NCBI GenBank assembly: GCA_046964515.1
Contig: JBKUYM010000004.1
Span: 62,001 to 126,000, forward strand
Direction of reading: 5' to 3'
DNA length: 64,000 nt
Source of the DNA: UMGS1663 sp046964515
Lineage (GTDB): Bacteria; Bacillota; Clostridia; TANB77; CAG-508
Each line of letters starts with the position of its first letter. The stretch's first letter is position 1. A program made the position numbers and the translations under genes. This document shows positions 8,986 through 17,327 of the stretch, in pieces. The notes under the pieces are model-generated. The model was not told the origin of the DNA and did no database searches. It worked only from the letters and a program-made list of their open reading frames with translations.

Positions 8986-9501
8986 ATGGATATTATCAAA
9001 TCAATCGAACATGAACAATTGAAAAATAAGATTCCAGACCTTCATGTTGGTGATACAATTAAAGTACACCAAAAAATTAAAGAAGGTAACAGAGAAAGAA
9101 TTCAAGTATTTGAAGGAATCGTTATAAAGAAACAAGGTGGCGGTGTAAACGCTACATTTACAGTAAGAAGAGTAGCTTATGGTGTTGGCGTAGAAAAAAC
9201 ATTTCTAATCCATTCACCAATGGTAGAAAAAGTAGAGGTCGTAAGAGTAGGTAAAGCAAGACGTGCTAAATTATACTACTTAAGAGATAGAGTTGGAAAA
9301 TCTGCTAAGACAAAAGAAAATTTAGGTGCTAGAATTGAGAACAAAGAAATTACAGTAAAAGAAGAAATGATAGAAGAAGCTAAAGAAGAAGCACCAAGTA
9401 TTGAAACAACAAATCCAGTTGTAGAAGAAGTTGTAGATACTGTAAAAGAAGAAGTCGTAGAAGAAGTTAAAGAAGAGCCAGCTAAGAAAGACGAAGAATA
9501 G
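8986..9501 (+). CDS. rplS: 50S ribosomal protein L19 with acidic C-terminal tail
   Basis: Residues 1-115 are a complete L19 (LKNKIPDLHVGDTIKVHQKI, KARRAKLYYLRDR), located at the 30S-50S interface. A tail of about 55 residues follows, almost wholly Glu, Lys, Val and Ala. Typical L19 proteins end near 115-120 residues. The tail is in frame with no sign of a frameshift. Last gene of the ffh operon. Confidence 0.93.
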   Translation: MDIIKSIEHEQLKNKIPDLHVGDTIKVHQKIKEGNRERIQVFEGIVIKKQGGGVNATFTVRRVAYGVGVEKTFLIHSPMVEKVEVVRVGKARRAKLYYLRDRVGKSAKTKENLGARIENKEITVKEEMIEEAKEEAPSIETTNPVVEEVVDTVKEEVVEEVKEEPAKKDEE

Positions 9502-9584
9502 ATTTTAGAAGAAATATTATTAAAATGTAACCAAAATGTCATCAATTAGAAATGAAAATGTCATAATAAAAAACAGTAAAAAAG

Positions 9585-9613
9585 TTGACGAATTTTATAA
9601 AAAGAGTTACACT
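9585..9613 (+). promoter_or_regulatory. Probable promoter of the LPQTG protein gene
   Basis: TTGACG (9585-9590), a 17-bp spacer and TACACT (9608-9613). The 200-bp gap after rplS holds no gene. Confidence 0.5.
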
Positions 9614-9702
9614 AATTATAGTATTAAATTTGTATTTCGTGCATAAAAAAAGTAGAAATATAAATACTAATAGAAATCTCATAAGAAAAAAGGAGAAAAA
9701 AT

Positions 9703-10056
9703 ATGAAAAATTTAGGATTAAAAAAAGTAATTTTAACAATATTGCTACTTATCTTAGCACTTACTTTTACAAGTAAAGTATTGGCAACAGGAACATCTGA
9801 CAATCCTTTACAAATTAATATAACGACAAATCCAACTACCAATACGCAAACAACAACCAATGTACAAACAAATACAACGACTAATACAGTAGCACCAACG
9901 ACGAATACAACAACGAGCAATTATGTGAATACAAATACAAACACACTACCACAAACAGGTGATGCTAGTGATTATGCTATATTTTTATTAATTGCAGTAT
10001 CTGCTGTAATTGCTATTTATGCGTATAAGAGAATTAAAGATTATAATATTAAATAA
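9703..10056 (+). CDS. Small Thr/Asn-rich sortase-anchored surface protein (LPQTG)
   Basis: The 117-residue protein has a signal peptide (MKNLGLKK, a hydrophobic core, cleavage near VLATG). A low-complexity middle of Thr/Asn repeats follows, then LPQTG near residues 83-87, a hydrophobic segment and a KRIKDYNIK tail. This is a complete cell-wall sorting signal. A sortase gene faces it across a shared terminator, so the pair probably works together. There is no recognisable functional domain; it may be a wall-attached spacer. Confidence 0.8.
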   Translation: MKNLGLKKVILTILLLILALTFTSKVLATGTSDNPLQINITTNPTTNTQTTTNVQTNTTTNTVAPTTNTTTSNYVNTNTNTLPQTGDASDYAIFLLIAVSAVIAIYAYKRIKDYNIK

Positions 10057-10084
10057 AAGTAAAGTTCATATTATAAAAGAAATG

Positions 10085-10114
10085 GAAAATAGATGGTATC
10101 ATCTATTTTCTTTT
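10085..10114. terminator. Bidirectional terminator between LPQTG gene and sortase
   Basis: An 11-bp perfect stem GAAAATAGATG/CATCTATTTTC with a four-base loop has T/A tracts on both sides. The sortase TGA stop falls in the right half. Confidence 0.8.
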
Positions 10115-10758
10115 GCTTTTACAATGACACGAGTACCTGTTACATTATTGCAAGTAATTAAAGTAATTTCTTTTCTTCCATTTGTATTTTGAGAAGTACA
10201 AGAAACATCTTTTACATCGACTTCTGTGGTTGCATAGACTTCATAGGCAAGTTTGTTTCCTTGTAAATCATAGATATGAATGGTATCACCTATTTGTAAT
10301 AAATGGATTTTACTAAACAATTTATTATCTACATAGTTGTGTCCTGCAATACAAAGATTTCCCACTTGATTAGGTAGAGGACCAGCATAATGACAAGGCG
10401 CAATTTTTAATAAATCTTCCGTTGTATTAGATAAAATAGGATATAATAATTTAATTTTATTAATTTCAATCAGACCAATTACGAAAGGGTCTGTATTGGT
10501 AGTATCTAATCTAGCTGTTGTAGTTTCTGTTATCGTATTGGCATATAATGTAGTAATAGAAAATTGTTTTACTAAACTTTGTGAGATTTTTTCTTTTTCC
10601 CATACATGATATTTCATGGAAAAATAAATAAAAAAACTAATGATGCATATACTAATAGAAATAAAAAAAATAAATAAAAATTTTTTTTTGTGCTTTGAAA
10701 TAGATTTTGTAGAAGTAGGCAGTACTGGATTATGATTTTCATTTAATATTTGATTCAT
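10099..10758 (-). CDS. Class D-like sortase
   Basis: This membrane-anchored cysteine transpeptidase attaches LPxTG proteins to the wall. There is a cytoplasmic tail, one transmembrane segment (about residues 30-50), then the sortase barrel with catalytic His in IAGHNY, Cys in ITLITCNN and Arg in GTRVIVKA. The ATG at 10758 is preferred because GAGGTGG lies just upstream; an earlier GTG overlaps that site. The neighbouring LPQTG protein is the likely substrate. A second sortase of the same type is at 44433. Confidence 0.85.
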   Translation of the reverse strand: MNQILNENHNPVLPTSTKSISKHKKKFLFIFFISISICIISFFIYFSMKYHVWEKEKISQSLVKQFSITTLYANTITETTTARLDTTNTDPFVIGLIEINKIKLLYPILSNTTEDLLKIAPCHYAGPLPNQVGNLCIAGHNYVDNKLFSKIHLLQIGDTIHIYDLQGNKLAYEVYATTEVDVKDVSCTSQNTNGRKEITLITCNNVTGTRVIVKAKENR

Positions 10759-10918
10759 GACTTTCCACCTCACTTTGGTTATGCTTATAGTATAAACGAA
10801 ATCGTGTGAAAATATGTTAGAAAAAAATTAAAAAAATCTTCATAAACTGTTTCTTTTTTGTAGGCTTATGTGATAGAATAGAAACCATAGAAATAAAGAG
10901 GTAAGGAGCGTGTTTTTA

Positions 10919-11629
10919 GTGCCTGAAATCAAATATAAACGTATTCTTTTAAAGTTAAGTGGAGAAGCTTTAGCAGGAGATAAAAAAACAGGTGTAGAGG
11001 CTGAAACATTAGGAAAAATTTGTGATCAAATCAAAAAAGTGGTAGAATTAGGTGTACAAGTAGCCGTTGTTGTTGGTGGCGGTAATTTTTGGAGAGGCAG
11101 ATATGGACATCAGATGGAAAGAACAACGTCAGACTATATGGGAATGTTAGCAACTGCCATGAATGGCTTAGCACTACAAGATGCATTAGAATCCAGAGGA
11201 TTATCTACTAGATTGCAGACAGCAATTGAAATGAGACAAATTGCAGAACCTTATATTAAAAGAAAAGCGATTAAACATTTAGAAAGAGGTAGAGTAGTTA
11301 TCTTCTCTTGTGGAACAGGAAATCCCTATTTTACTACAGATACAGCAGCAGCTTTAAGAGCAGCAGAAATAGAGGCACAAGTAATTTTACTAGCTAAAAC
11401 CATTGATGGCGTTTATAGTGCTGATCCCAAAATAGATAAAACAGCGATTAAATATGAGGATATTACTTATTTGGATATTCTAAATAAAGATTTAAAAGTG
11501 ATGGATTCTACTGCAACCTCTCTTTGTAGAGATAATCAAATACCGCTAATTGTATTTGGTATTCAAGATCCTGAAAATATGATAAAGATTGTACAAGGGG
11601 AAAAAATAGGTACGCTAGTAAAATCTTAA
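10919..11629 (+). CDS. pyrH: UMP kinase
   Basis: PyrH phosphorylates UMP to UDP. KYKRILLKLSGEALAG at the N-terminus, VVVGGGNFWRG and LLAKTIDGVYSADP are characteristic of the amino-acid-kinase fold. The start is taken as GTG 10919, ten bases after AAGGAG (10903-10908); an in-frame GTG at 10910 is only one base from that site. Followed by frr, the usual neighbour. Confidence 0.95.
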   Translation: MPEIKYKRILLKLSGEALAGDKKTGVEAETLGKICDQIKKVVELGVQVAVVVGGGNFWRGRYGHQMERTTSDYMGMLATAMNGLALQDALESRGLSTRLQTAIEMRQIAEPYIKRKAIKHLERGRVVIFSCGTGNPYFTTDTAAALRAAEIEAQVILLAKTIDGVYSADPKIDKTAIKYEDITYLDILNKDLKVMDSTATSLCRDNQIPLIVFGIQDPENMIKIVQGEKIGTLVKS

Positions 11630-11677
11630 ATAAATAAAAAATTATCAAAATATAAAAGAATAAAGGAGAAAAAACAT

Positions 11678-12226
11678 ATGGATTATAGTAATATTGAAGA
11701 AAGAATGAATAAGACCATTAACGTATTTGAACAAAATTTGTCAGAAGTAAGAGCAGGAAGAGCTAATCCAGCTATTTTGAATAAGGTAAGCATTGATTAT
11801 TATGGAACACAAACACCTATTAATCAAGTAGCTGGTATTTCTGTACCAGAAGCTAGATTAATTGTTATCCAACCATGGGATATGAGTGTTTTAAAAGAGG
11901 TAGAAAGAGCAATTTTAGCATCAGATATAGGTATTACACCAAATAATGATGGAAAGGTAATTCGTCTAAATTTTCCAGAATTAAATGAAGAAAGAAGAAA
12001 AGAACTTGTGAAAGAAATAAAGAAGACAGCAGAGGAAACAAAAGTAGCTATTAGAAGTATTAGAAGAGATGGTATTGATGATTTTAAAGCAAAACAAAAA
12101 AATGCAGAAATTACAGAAGACGATTTAAAAGTAGCAGAAGAGCAAATCCAAAAAATAACGGATAAAAAGATTGAAGAGATTGATCAAATTTTAGCAAATA
12201 AAGAAAAAGAAATCATGTCAATATAA
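11678..12226 (+). CDS. frr: Ribosome recycling factor
   Basis: RRF splits post-termination ribosomes with EF-G. The 182-residue protein contains EVRAGRANPAIL, VSIDYYGTQTPINQVA and a C-terminal coiled helix of domain I (AEEQIQKITDKKIEEID), all typical. A strong AAAGGAG site precedes the ATG. Confidence 0.97.
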   Translation: MDYSNIEERMNKTINVFEQNLSEVRAGRANPAILNKVSIDYYGTQTPINQVAGISVPEARLIVIQPWDMSVLKEVERAILASDIGITPNNDGKVIRLNFPELNEERRKELVKEIKKTAEETKVAIRSIRRDGIDDFKAKQKNAEITEDDLKVAEEQIQKITDKKIEEIDQILANKEKEIMSI

Positions 12227-12244
12227 AAAATAGGGGATGAAAAA

Positions 12245-13129
12245 ATGGATTTTAATCAAACCATAAAAGATTGCCAAAATCTCATAAATACAGAGTTAGA
12301 AAAATATATAAGAAGAGAAAATTGTCCAGAAAAAACTTTAAATGAAGCTATAGAATATAGCCTAATGGCAGGAGGTAAACGTCTAAGACCAATTTTGATG
12401 TTACAAACTTATCAATTATTTGCCCAAGATATACAAGTTTGTATGCCTTTTGCCATTGCCATAGAAATGATACATAATTTTTCGCTAATTCATGATGACC
12501 TTCCAGGTATAGATAATGATGATTTTAGACATGGAAAATTAACCAATCATAAAAAATTTAATGAAGCAACTGCTATTTTAGCAGGAGACAGTTTATTTAA
12601 TCAAGCTTATATGGTTTTAAGTCAAGCGTTAGTAACACAAAGGGAAAAAGTAGAAGAAAGAAAAATTGCTTTTCAAGAATTTACAAATAGTGTAGATAAA
12701 ATGCTCTTGGGAGAATATTTGGATACCGAATGGGAAGGAAAAGAGATTGGGGAAAAGTATTTAGAATATATTCACCAAAATAAAACAGGAGCTTTATTGA
12801 CAGCATGTGTGCGTATAGGGGCTATATTAGGAGGTGCTAATCAAGAAGATTTAGAAAGATTAACACAATATGCTGAAAAAATTGGTTTGACTTTTCAAAT
12901 TAAAGATGACATCTTATCTGAAATTGGGGATGAAACGATATTAGGAAAACCTGTGGGTAATGACAAAGAAAAAGGCAAATGTACTTATGTAACGAAATAT
13001 GGTATAGAAAAAGCCAAAGAAGTATTAGATAAACTTACAAAAGAAGCAGTAGAAATAGCAGGGACTTTTGGACAAAAGGGAACTTTTTTAAAAGAACTTG
13101 CTATATACATAGAACAAAGAAATAAGTAA
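12245..13129 (+). CDS. ispA: Short-chain polyprenyl (farnesyl) diphosphate synthase
   Basis: The protein condenses isopentenyl and allylic diphosphates to make the starter for undecaprenyl phosphate. It has GGKRLRP, the first Asp-rich motif DDLPGIDNDD near residue 86 and the second motif DDILSEIGD near 220. The fifth position of the second motif is Ser where Asp (DDILD) is usual. Length of 294 fits the family. It sits between frr and uppS, so substrate producer and consumer are adjacent. Confidence 0.9.
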   Translation: MDFNQTIKDCQNLINTELEKYIRRENCPEKTLNEAIEYSLMAGGKRLRPILMLQTYQLFAQDIQVCMPFAIAIEMIHNFSLIHDDLPGIDNDDFRHGKLTNHKKFNEATAILAGDSLFNQAYMVLSQALVTQREKVEERKIAFQEFTNSVDKMLLGEYLDTEWEGKEIGEKYLEYIHQNKTGALLTACVRIGAILGGANQEDLERLTQYAEKIGLTFQIKDDILSEIGDETILGKPVGNDKEKGKCTYVTKYGIEKAKEVLDKLTKEAVEIAGTFGQKGTFLKELAIYIEQRNK

Positions 13130-13144
13130 ATAAAAGGAGAGCTT

Positions 13145-13855
13145 ATGGAATCACAACAAAATTTACCTAAGCATATTGCTATTATTATGGATGGCAATAG
13201 AAGGTGGGCAAAAGAACATGGGATGTTACCAAAACAAGGACATAAAGAAGGGGCTAAAACTTTAGAAAAAATCGTTAGATATGCCAATAAAATTGGAATA
13301 CAATATATAACGGTATATGCATTTTCAACAGAAAATTGGAAAAGGACAGAAGAAGAAGTAGGCGCTTTAATGCTATTATTACAAAATTACTTAGATGATT
13401 ATGGTAAAAGGGCAGATACAGAAAATATAAAAGTACGTATAATAGGGGATTTAAGTAGACTTTCTATAGGTATGCAAAAAAGTATACAAAATTGTATGGA
13501 AAGAACAAAAAATAATACCGGAATTGTGTTTAATATTGCTATTAATTATGGTGGTAGAGATGAATTAGTAAGAGCCACGAGGCAAATTGCAAAGCAAGTA
13601 GAACAGGGACTATTAGCAGTAGAAAATATTAATGAAGAAGTGATAGAAAAGCAATTATATACAGCAGGTCAGCCAGATCCTGATTTGGTCATTCGTACCA
13701 GTGGAGAGAAAAGAACTAGTAATTTTTTACCATGGCAATTAGTATATTCTGAGTTTTTATTTATAGAGAAAAAATGGCCAGATTTTACAGAAGAAGATTT
13801 AGAAGAAGCCATTACGATATATCAAAAAAGAAAGAGAAATTTTGGAGCACAGTAA
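13145..13855 (+). CDS. uppS: Undecaprenyl diphosphate synthase
   Basis: This cis-prenyltransferase makes the C55 lipid carrier for wall polymers. IMDGNRRWAKEHG contains the catalytic Asp16, and RTSGEKRTSNFLPWQL is the conserved substrate-binding stretch. Length 236. It lies 15 bp after ispA and 22 bp before the cdsA start. Confidence 0.96.
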   Translation: MESQQNLPKHIAIIMDGNRRWAKEHGMLPKQGHKEGAKTLEKIVRYANKIGIQYITVYAFSTENWKRTEEEVGALMLLLQNYLDDYGKRADTENIKVRIIGDLSRLSIGMQKSIQNCMERTKNNTGIVFNIAINYGGRDELVRATRQIAKQVEQGLLAVENINEEVIEKQLYTAGQPDPDLVIRTSGEKRTSNFLPWQLVYSEFLFIEKKWPDFTEEDLEEAITIYQKRKRNFGAQ

Positions 13856-13877
13856 CGAAAAAGATAAGGAGAAAATT

Positions 13878-14682
13878 ATGGATTGGAAAAGATTAACTTC
13901 AGCGCTATTAGGATTTCCGATTGTGCTAATTATATTATTGATTAGAAATAAGTATATTGTAGATATTTGTTTAGCAGTTATTGCCTATTTGAGTTTAAAT
14001 GAATATTTTAATGCTGTTTCTAAAATTTGTAATCCTGTTAGATGGCTTCGGTTATGCAAGTTGTGTAACAATAGCTTTTGTACATATTATTCCAATGGAA
14101 TATCTACGTACAGTGGTAACCACTTTACCACCGGCCTTTTTACTAATTTTATTTGCACAAATTATTGCAACAGATATGAAAACAAGTTTTAAAGATATTT
14201 GCTATACTTTTTTTGGTATTTTTTATGTAGTATTTTTCATGATGTTTATAGCTTTTATAGATGGAATGCCAAATGGTAATATTTTAATCTGGTATGCACT
14301 ATTGGCAGCATGGGGAACAGATATATTCGCATTTTTTGTGGGAAAAACAATGGGAAAACATAAATTTAGTAAGGTAAGTCCTAAAAAATCAATAGAAGGC
14401 TGTATAGGAGGAACAATAGGTGCTGTTATAGCCATGCTAGTATATACATATGTGGCAAATACTTTTTGGGGAATGCAATATTCGTATATATATATTGCAG
14501 TAATTGGCATTATTTTAAGTTTAGTAGGTCAAATAGGAGATTTTGCAGCATCTAGTATTAAAAGATTTGTAGATATTAAAGATTATAGTAATTTAATTCC
14601 AGGTCATGGTGGTATGTTAGACCGTATAGATAGTTTACTATTTTTAGCACCTTTTGCGTATGCTTTATTTACATTATTATAA
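13878..14682 (+). CDS. cdsA: Phosphatidate cytidylyltransferase, read through a +1 shift at CGG
   Basis: CdsA makes CDP-diacylglycerol, the precursor of most bacterial phospholipids, at the membrane. The frame from ATG 13878 runs 57 codons to an in-frame CGG (14049), and the rest lies in the +1 frame. Skipping the C joins PVRWL to GYASC and gives about 267 residues with several membrane helices. The conserved C-terminal signature appears as VGQIGDFAASSIKR, then DYSNLIPGHGGMLDRIDS. Apart from the extra base the gene is intact. CdsA is normally essential, so a dead copy is unlikely. Located between uppS and rseP, its usual place, although dxr is missing. Confidence 0.88.
14049..14051 (+). other. 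+1 recoding site (CGG) in cdsA
   Basis: Frame-0 reading is CTT CGG TTA; restored reading is CTT, skip C, GGT TAT. A Gly follows W-L. Confidence 0.75.
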
Positions 14683-14740
14683 GGTTATTTCAGTCTAAAG
14701 AAAAAGTAAAATAGACAATAAATAAAATAGGAGGAAATAA

Positions 14741-16006
14741 TTGATTTCATTTATTTTAACAGCACTTAAAATTATATTCTTATTAGGATTTCTCATATTA
14801 ATACATGAAACGGGACATTTCCTAGTAGCGAAATTATGCAAAGTAAGAGTAAACGAATTTGCAATAGGTTTTGGACCAACTATTTGGAAAAAACAAGGTA
14901 AAACTACGAAATATGCATTACGTTTGATTCCACTAGGAGGTTTTATCAGTATGGAGGGAGAAGAAGAGCGTTCTAATCAAGAGGGCTCTTTTAGTGAGGC
15001 AAGTATTCCTAAGAGAGTGGCAATTGTAGCGGCAGGAGCAGTGGTTAATATTCTTTTTGCTTTATTAGTCTATTTTATCCTGATGGCTTCTACTGGAAAT
15101 TATTCTTCTTTGGTTCTTGAAAGTACAATTCCAGAATTGGCAGCACAAACTTCTGGTATGCAAGCAAATGATGAAATTGTAAAAATAAACGGAAAGTCAA
15201 TAGCTGTCAAAGAAGATATGGATAAAATTTTAGCTAAATCAAGTGGAGAACCACTAACGATAACAATCAAAAGAGATGGTCAATTACAAGATATATTGGT
15301 TACACCAACAAAACAAGAAAGTAAAAGTACTGGTATTTATTTGAAGGGAAATAGTACAGGAGAAGTTTCTACCAAAATTATAGCCATTACGCCCAATAGT
15401 GCAGCGCAAAGACAGGGATTAAAAGAAAATGATGAAATTGTAAGGGTAAATCATATAGAAGTAAAAAATCAATCAGAAATTATTAATCAGATTAGTCAAG
15501 CTCAAACAAAAACCATTCTTTTTGAAGTAAAAAGGGGAGAAGAGATAGTTACTATTGAATTAGAACCAGATATAGTAACTAATTATTACTTAGGTGTATA
15601 TCTAAAAAAGGCAGAAAGCAATTTGATAAATAATACGTATTATGCGATATTTGAAACAAGAGATTTTGCACTTTCCATTGTCGATAACTTAAAAATGTTA
15701 GTAACAGGAAATGTAAGTGTTAATCAACTAATGGGACCTGTTGGTATCTCAGAGGTAGTTGCAAAAACTAGTGGTATACAAGATTTTGTTTATATCTTAG
15801 CCGTTATTTCATTATCTTTAGGTGTTACTAATTTACTACCAATTCCAGCGTTAGATGGTGGAAAGATATTACTATTATGTATAGAAGCAATTCGTAGAAA
15901 AAAATTAAGTGAGAAAACAGAGATTAATATTCAATTACTTGGTTTTGCAATTTTAATTACGTTATCTATTTTTGTGACTTATAATGATATAATAAGGATA
16001 TTTTAA
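14741..16006 (+). CDS. rseP: Site-2 intramembrane protease RseP/RasP
   Basis: This is a zinc membrane protease that cuts anti-sigma factors and remnant signal peptides. HETGH in the first membrane helix is the metal site. Two PDZ domains follow (about residues 125-200 and 205-285), then NLLPIPALDGGK with the third zinc ligand. Length 421. The start is TTG 14741, six bases after AGGAGG. It directly follows cdsA. Confidence 0.94.
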   Translation: MISFILTALKIIFLLGFLILIHETGHFLVAKLCKVRVNEFAIGFGPTIWKKQGKTTKYALRLIPLGGFISMEGEEERSNQEGSFSEASIPKRVAIVAAGAVVNILFALLVYFILMASTGNYSSLVLESTIPELAAQTSGMQANDEIVKINGKSIAVKEDMDKILAKSSGEPLTITIKRDGQLQDILVTPTKQESKSTGIYLKGNSTGEVSTKIIAITPNSAAQRQGLKENDEIVRVNHIEVKNQSEIINQISQAQTKTILFEVKRGEEIVTIELEPDIVTNYYLGVYLKKAESNLINNTYYAIFETRDFALSIVDNLKMLVTGNVSVNQLMGPVGISEVVAKTSGIQDFVYILAVISLSLGVTNLLPIPALDGGKILLLCIEAIRRKKLSEKTEINIQLLGFAILITLSIFVTYNDIIRIF

Positions 16007-16045
16007 AAAAAGACAAGAAAGGAGAATTTCCTTTCTTGTCTTTTC
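16007..16045. terminator. Bidirectional terminator between rseP and the Rpn-type gene
   Basis: A 13-bp stem AGACAAGAAAGGA/TCCTTTCTTGTCT is flanked by A and T runs on both sides. Confidence 0.85.
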
Positions 16046-16067
16046 ATAGTTAAAGGATAGAGAGAAA

Positions 16068-16998
16068 TTAAGAGTTTAGAGAAGAAAGGTTTTCAATTTC
16101 TTTTTTAGATAAACCAGTTATTTTTACGATGACATCTATATCTATTTTTTCTGCCAACATTCTTTTAGCAATTTCTTTCTCTTTTTGTTTTTGTCCTTCC
16201 ATAATTCCTTTTTTCATCCCTTCTTTTAATCCCCTTTTTGTTCCTTCTTGAAGACCTTGCTTTAAACCTTCTTCTCTGCCTATTTCTTCAGCACGTCTCT
16301 TAATAGCCTTTTCATCTAGAATGGCTTTTTGTCTTAATTCTGCTACTCTTCTTAATTCTTCATCTGCACTTAATTCTTTTAATTTTCCCATTGCTTGACC
16401 AATTGCTTTATTTTCTTCCATGATTTTTGTTACCTCCTCATCATTAGGGTTACTCAAAAACAACATCCATTGTGCAATCCTATTTTTAGGTTCATTTTGG
16501 ATTTGCTTAATGGCTTTGGGTATCTCTATTATATGAAGTTCTAGTTTATCTGTCAATTTTAATTTATCGGTTTTTTCTTCGATTTCCCACTGTGTATGTA
16601 ATTTTTCTAAGCCGTTTGAGTTCTTTTAGTTCATAATCTAAAATAGCAATACAAATTGTTTTGGGAAGTTTATGATAATCTTCACCGGTAGATAATTCGG
16701 AAGCATATATTTTACTCCAATAAAATAAAATTCTTTCAATGGTATTGGCTTTATCGAATAATTGAATTTCAATATTACAAAGAACGCCAGTATTTAATAC
16801 AGCTTTTAAATCTAGAATACCTAATTTTTCTTGGGGAAACTTTTGTAATAAATAGCGTTCTTGGTTTAAGTCAATTTCTTTAATTTCTTCTTTGGTAATA
16901 TCAGAAATAATCGCTTTCGTAATCGCTTCATTACCTTTACGAAAAAGTGCATGAAAGACAACATCTGTCTTTGGTATTAATAACTTTTGATTTTCCAT
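16068..16998 (-). CDS. Rpn-type PD-(D/E)XK nuclease/putative transposase, read through a +1 shift at CGG
   Basis: The first 128 codons encode the N-terminal nuclease region (KTDVVFHALFRKGNE, AVLNTGVLCNIEIQL, YWSKIYASEL), typical of Rpn/PDDEXK-type recombination-promoting proteins. The in-frame codon at 16614-16612 is CGG, after which a stop follows in frame 0. Skipping the C gives KELKGLEKLHTQWEIEEK and runs on to a Lys/Glu-rich coiled C-terminus with tandem GLKEGMKKG-like turns, ending at 16068; total about 309 residues. The start is ATG 16998 or TTG 17004. It interrupts the rseP-polC neighbourhood, consistent with mobility. Confidence 0.75.
16612..16614 (-). other. +1 recoding site (CGG) in the Rpn-type gene
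   Basis: On the minus strand frame 0 reads AAA CGG CTT; restored reading is AAA, skip C, GGC TTA. It shows the pattern follows the coding strand, not the assembly strand. Confidence 0.75.
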
Positions 16999-17004
16999 AG
17001 ACAA

Positions 17005-17327
17005 TCATTCCCTTCTTATAAGATAGACATAAAAGATAAAAGGCATCCCTCCTTAAAAATGATAATAGTGAATTTGGAACTTTCATAGTATAGACAGAAA
17101 CTATGAAAAATAAGAATAAAATAGGTAGATATAAAAATAGATGATAAAAAATATTAAAACACAGATTTCCCTATTTGACAAGCTTTTTCGTTCGTCAAAT
17201 TTTGATAAAAAGATACAAAAATAAAGTAAAAAACTGAAAGAGAAAATATATGACAAAATAAAAATAGGTTATTGCTATTTAGGTGCAAATATAGTAGAAT
17301 AAAATCAGAATTAGGGGGCAATAATCC
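17005..17327. other. 323-bp intergenic region upstream of polC
   Basis: No gene is visible. It holds divergent upstream sequences for the Rpn-type gene and polC, and one inverted repeat ATTTGAC/GTCAAAT (17173-17179 and 17194-17200). Confidence 0.4.

Noticed and set aside
9276..9545. Open frame on the minus strand opposite rplS
   Set aside because: It is the low-complexity shadow of the acidic L19 tail and has no ribosome site or homology.
17173..17200. Inverted repeat ATTTGAC/GTCAAAT as a specific operator
   Set aside because: It is a single short repeat in AT-rich DNA with no second copy. No regulator can be assigned.
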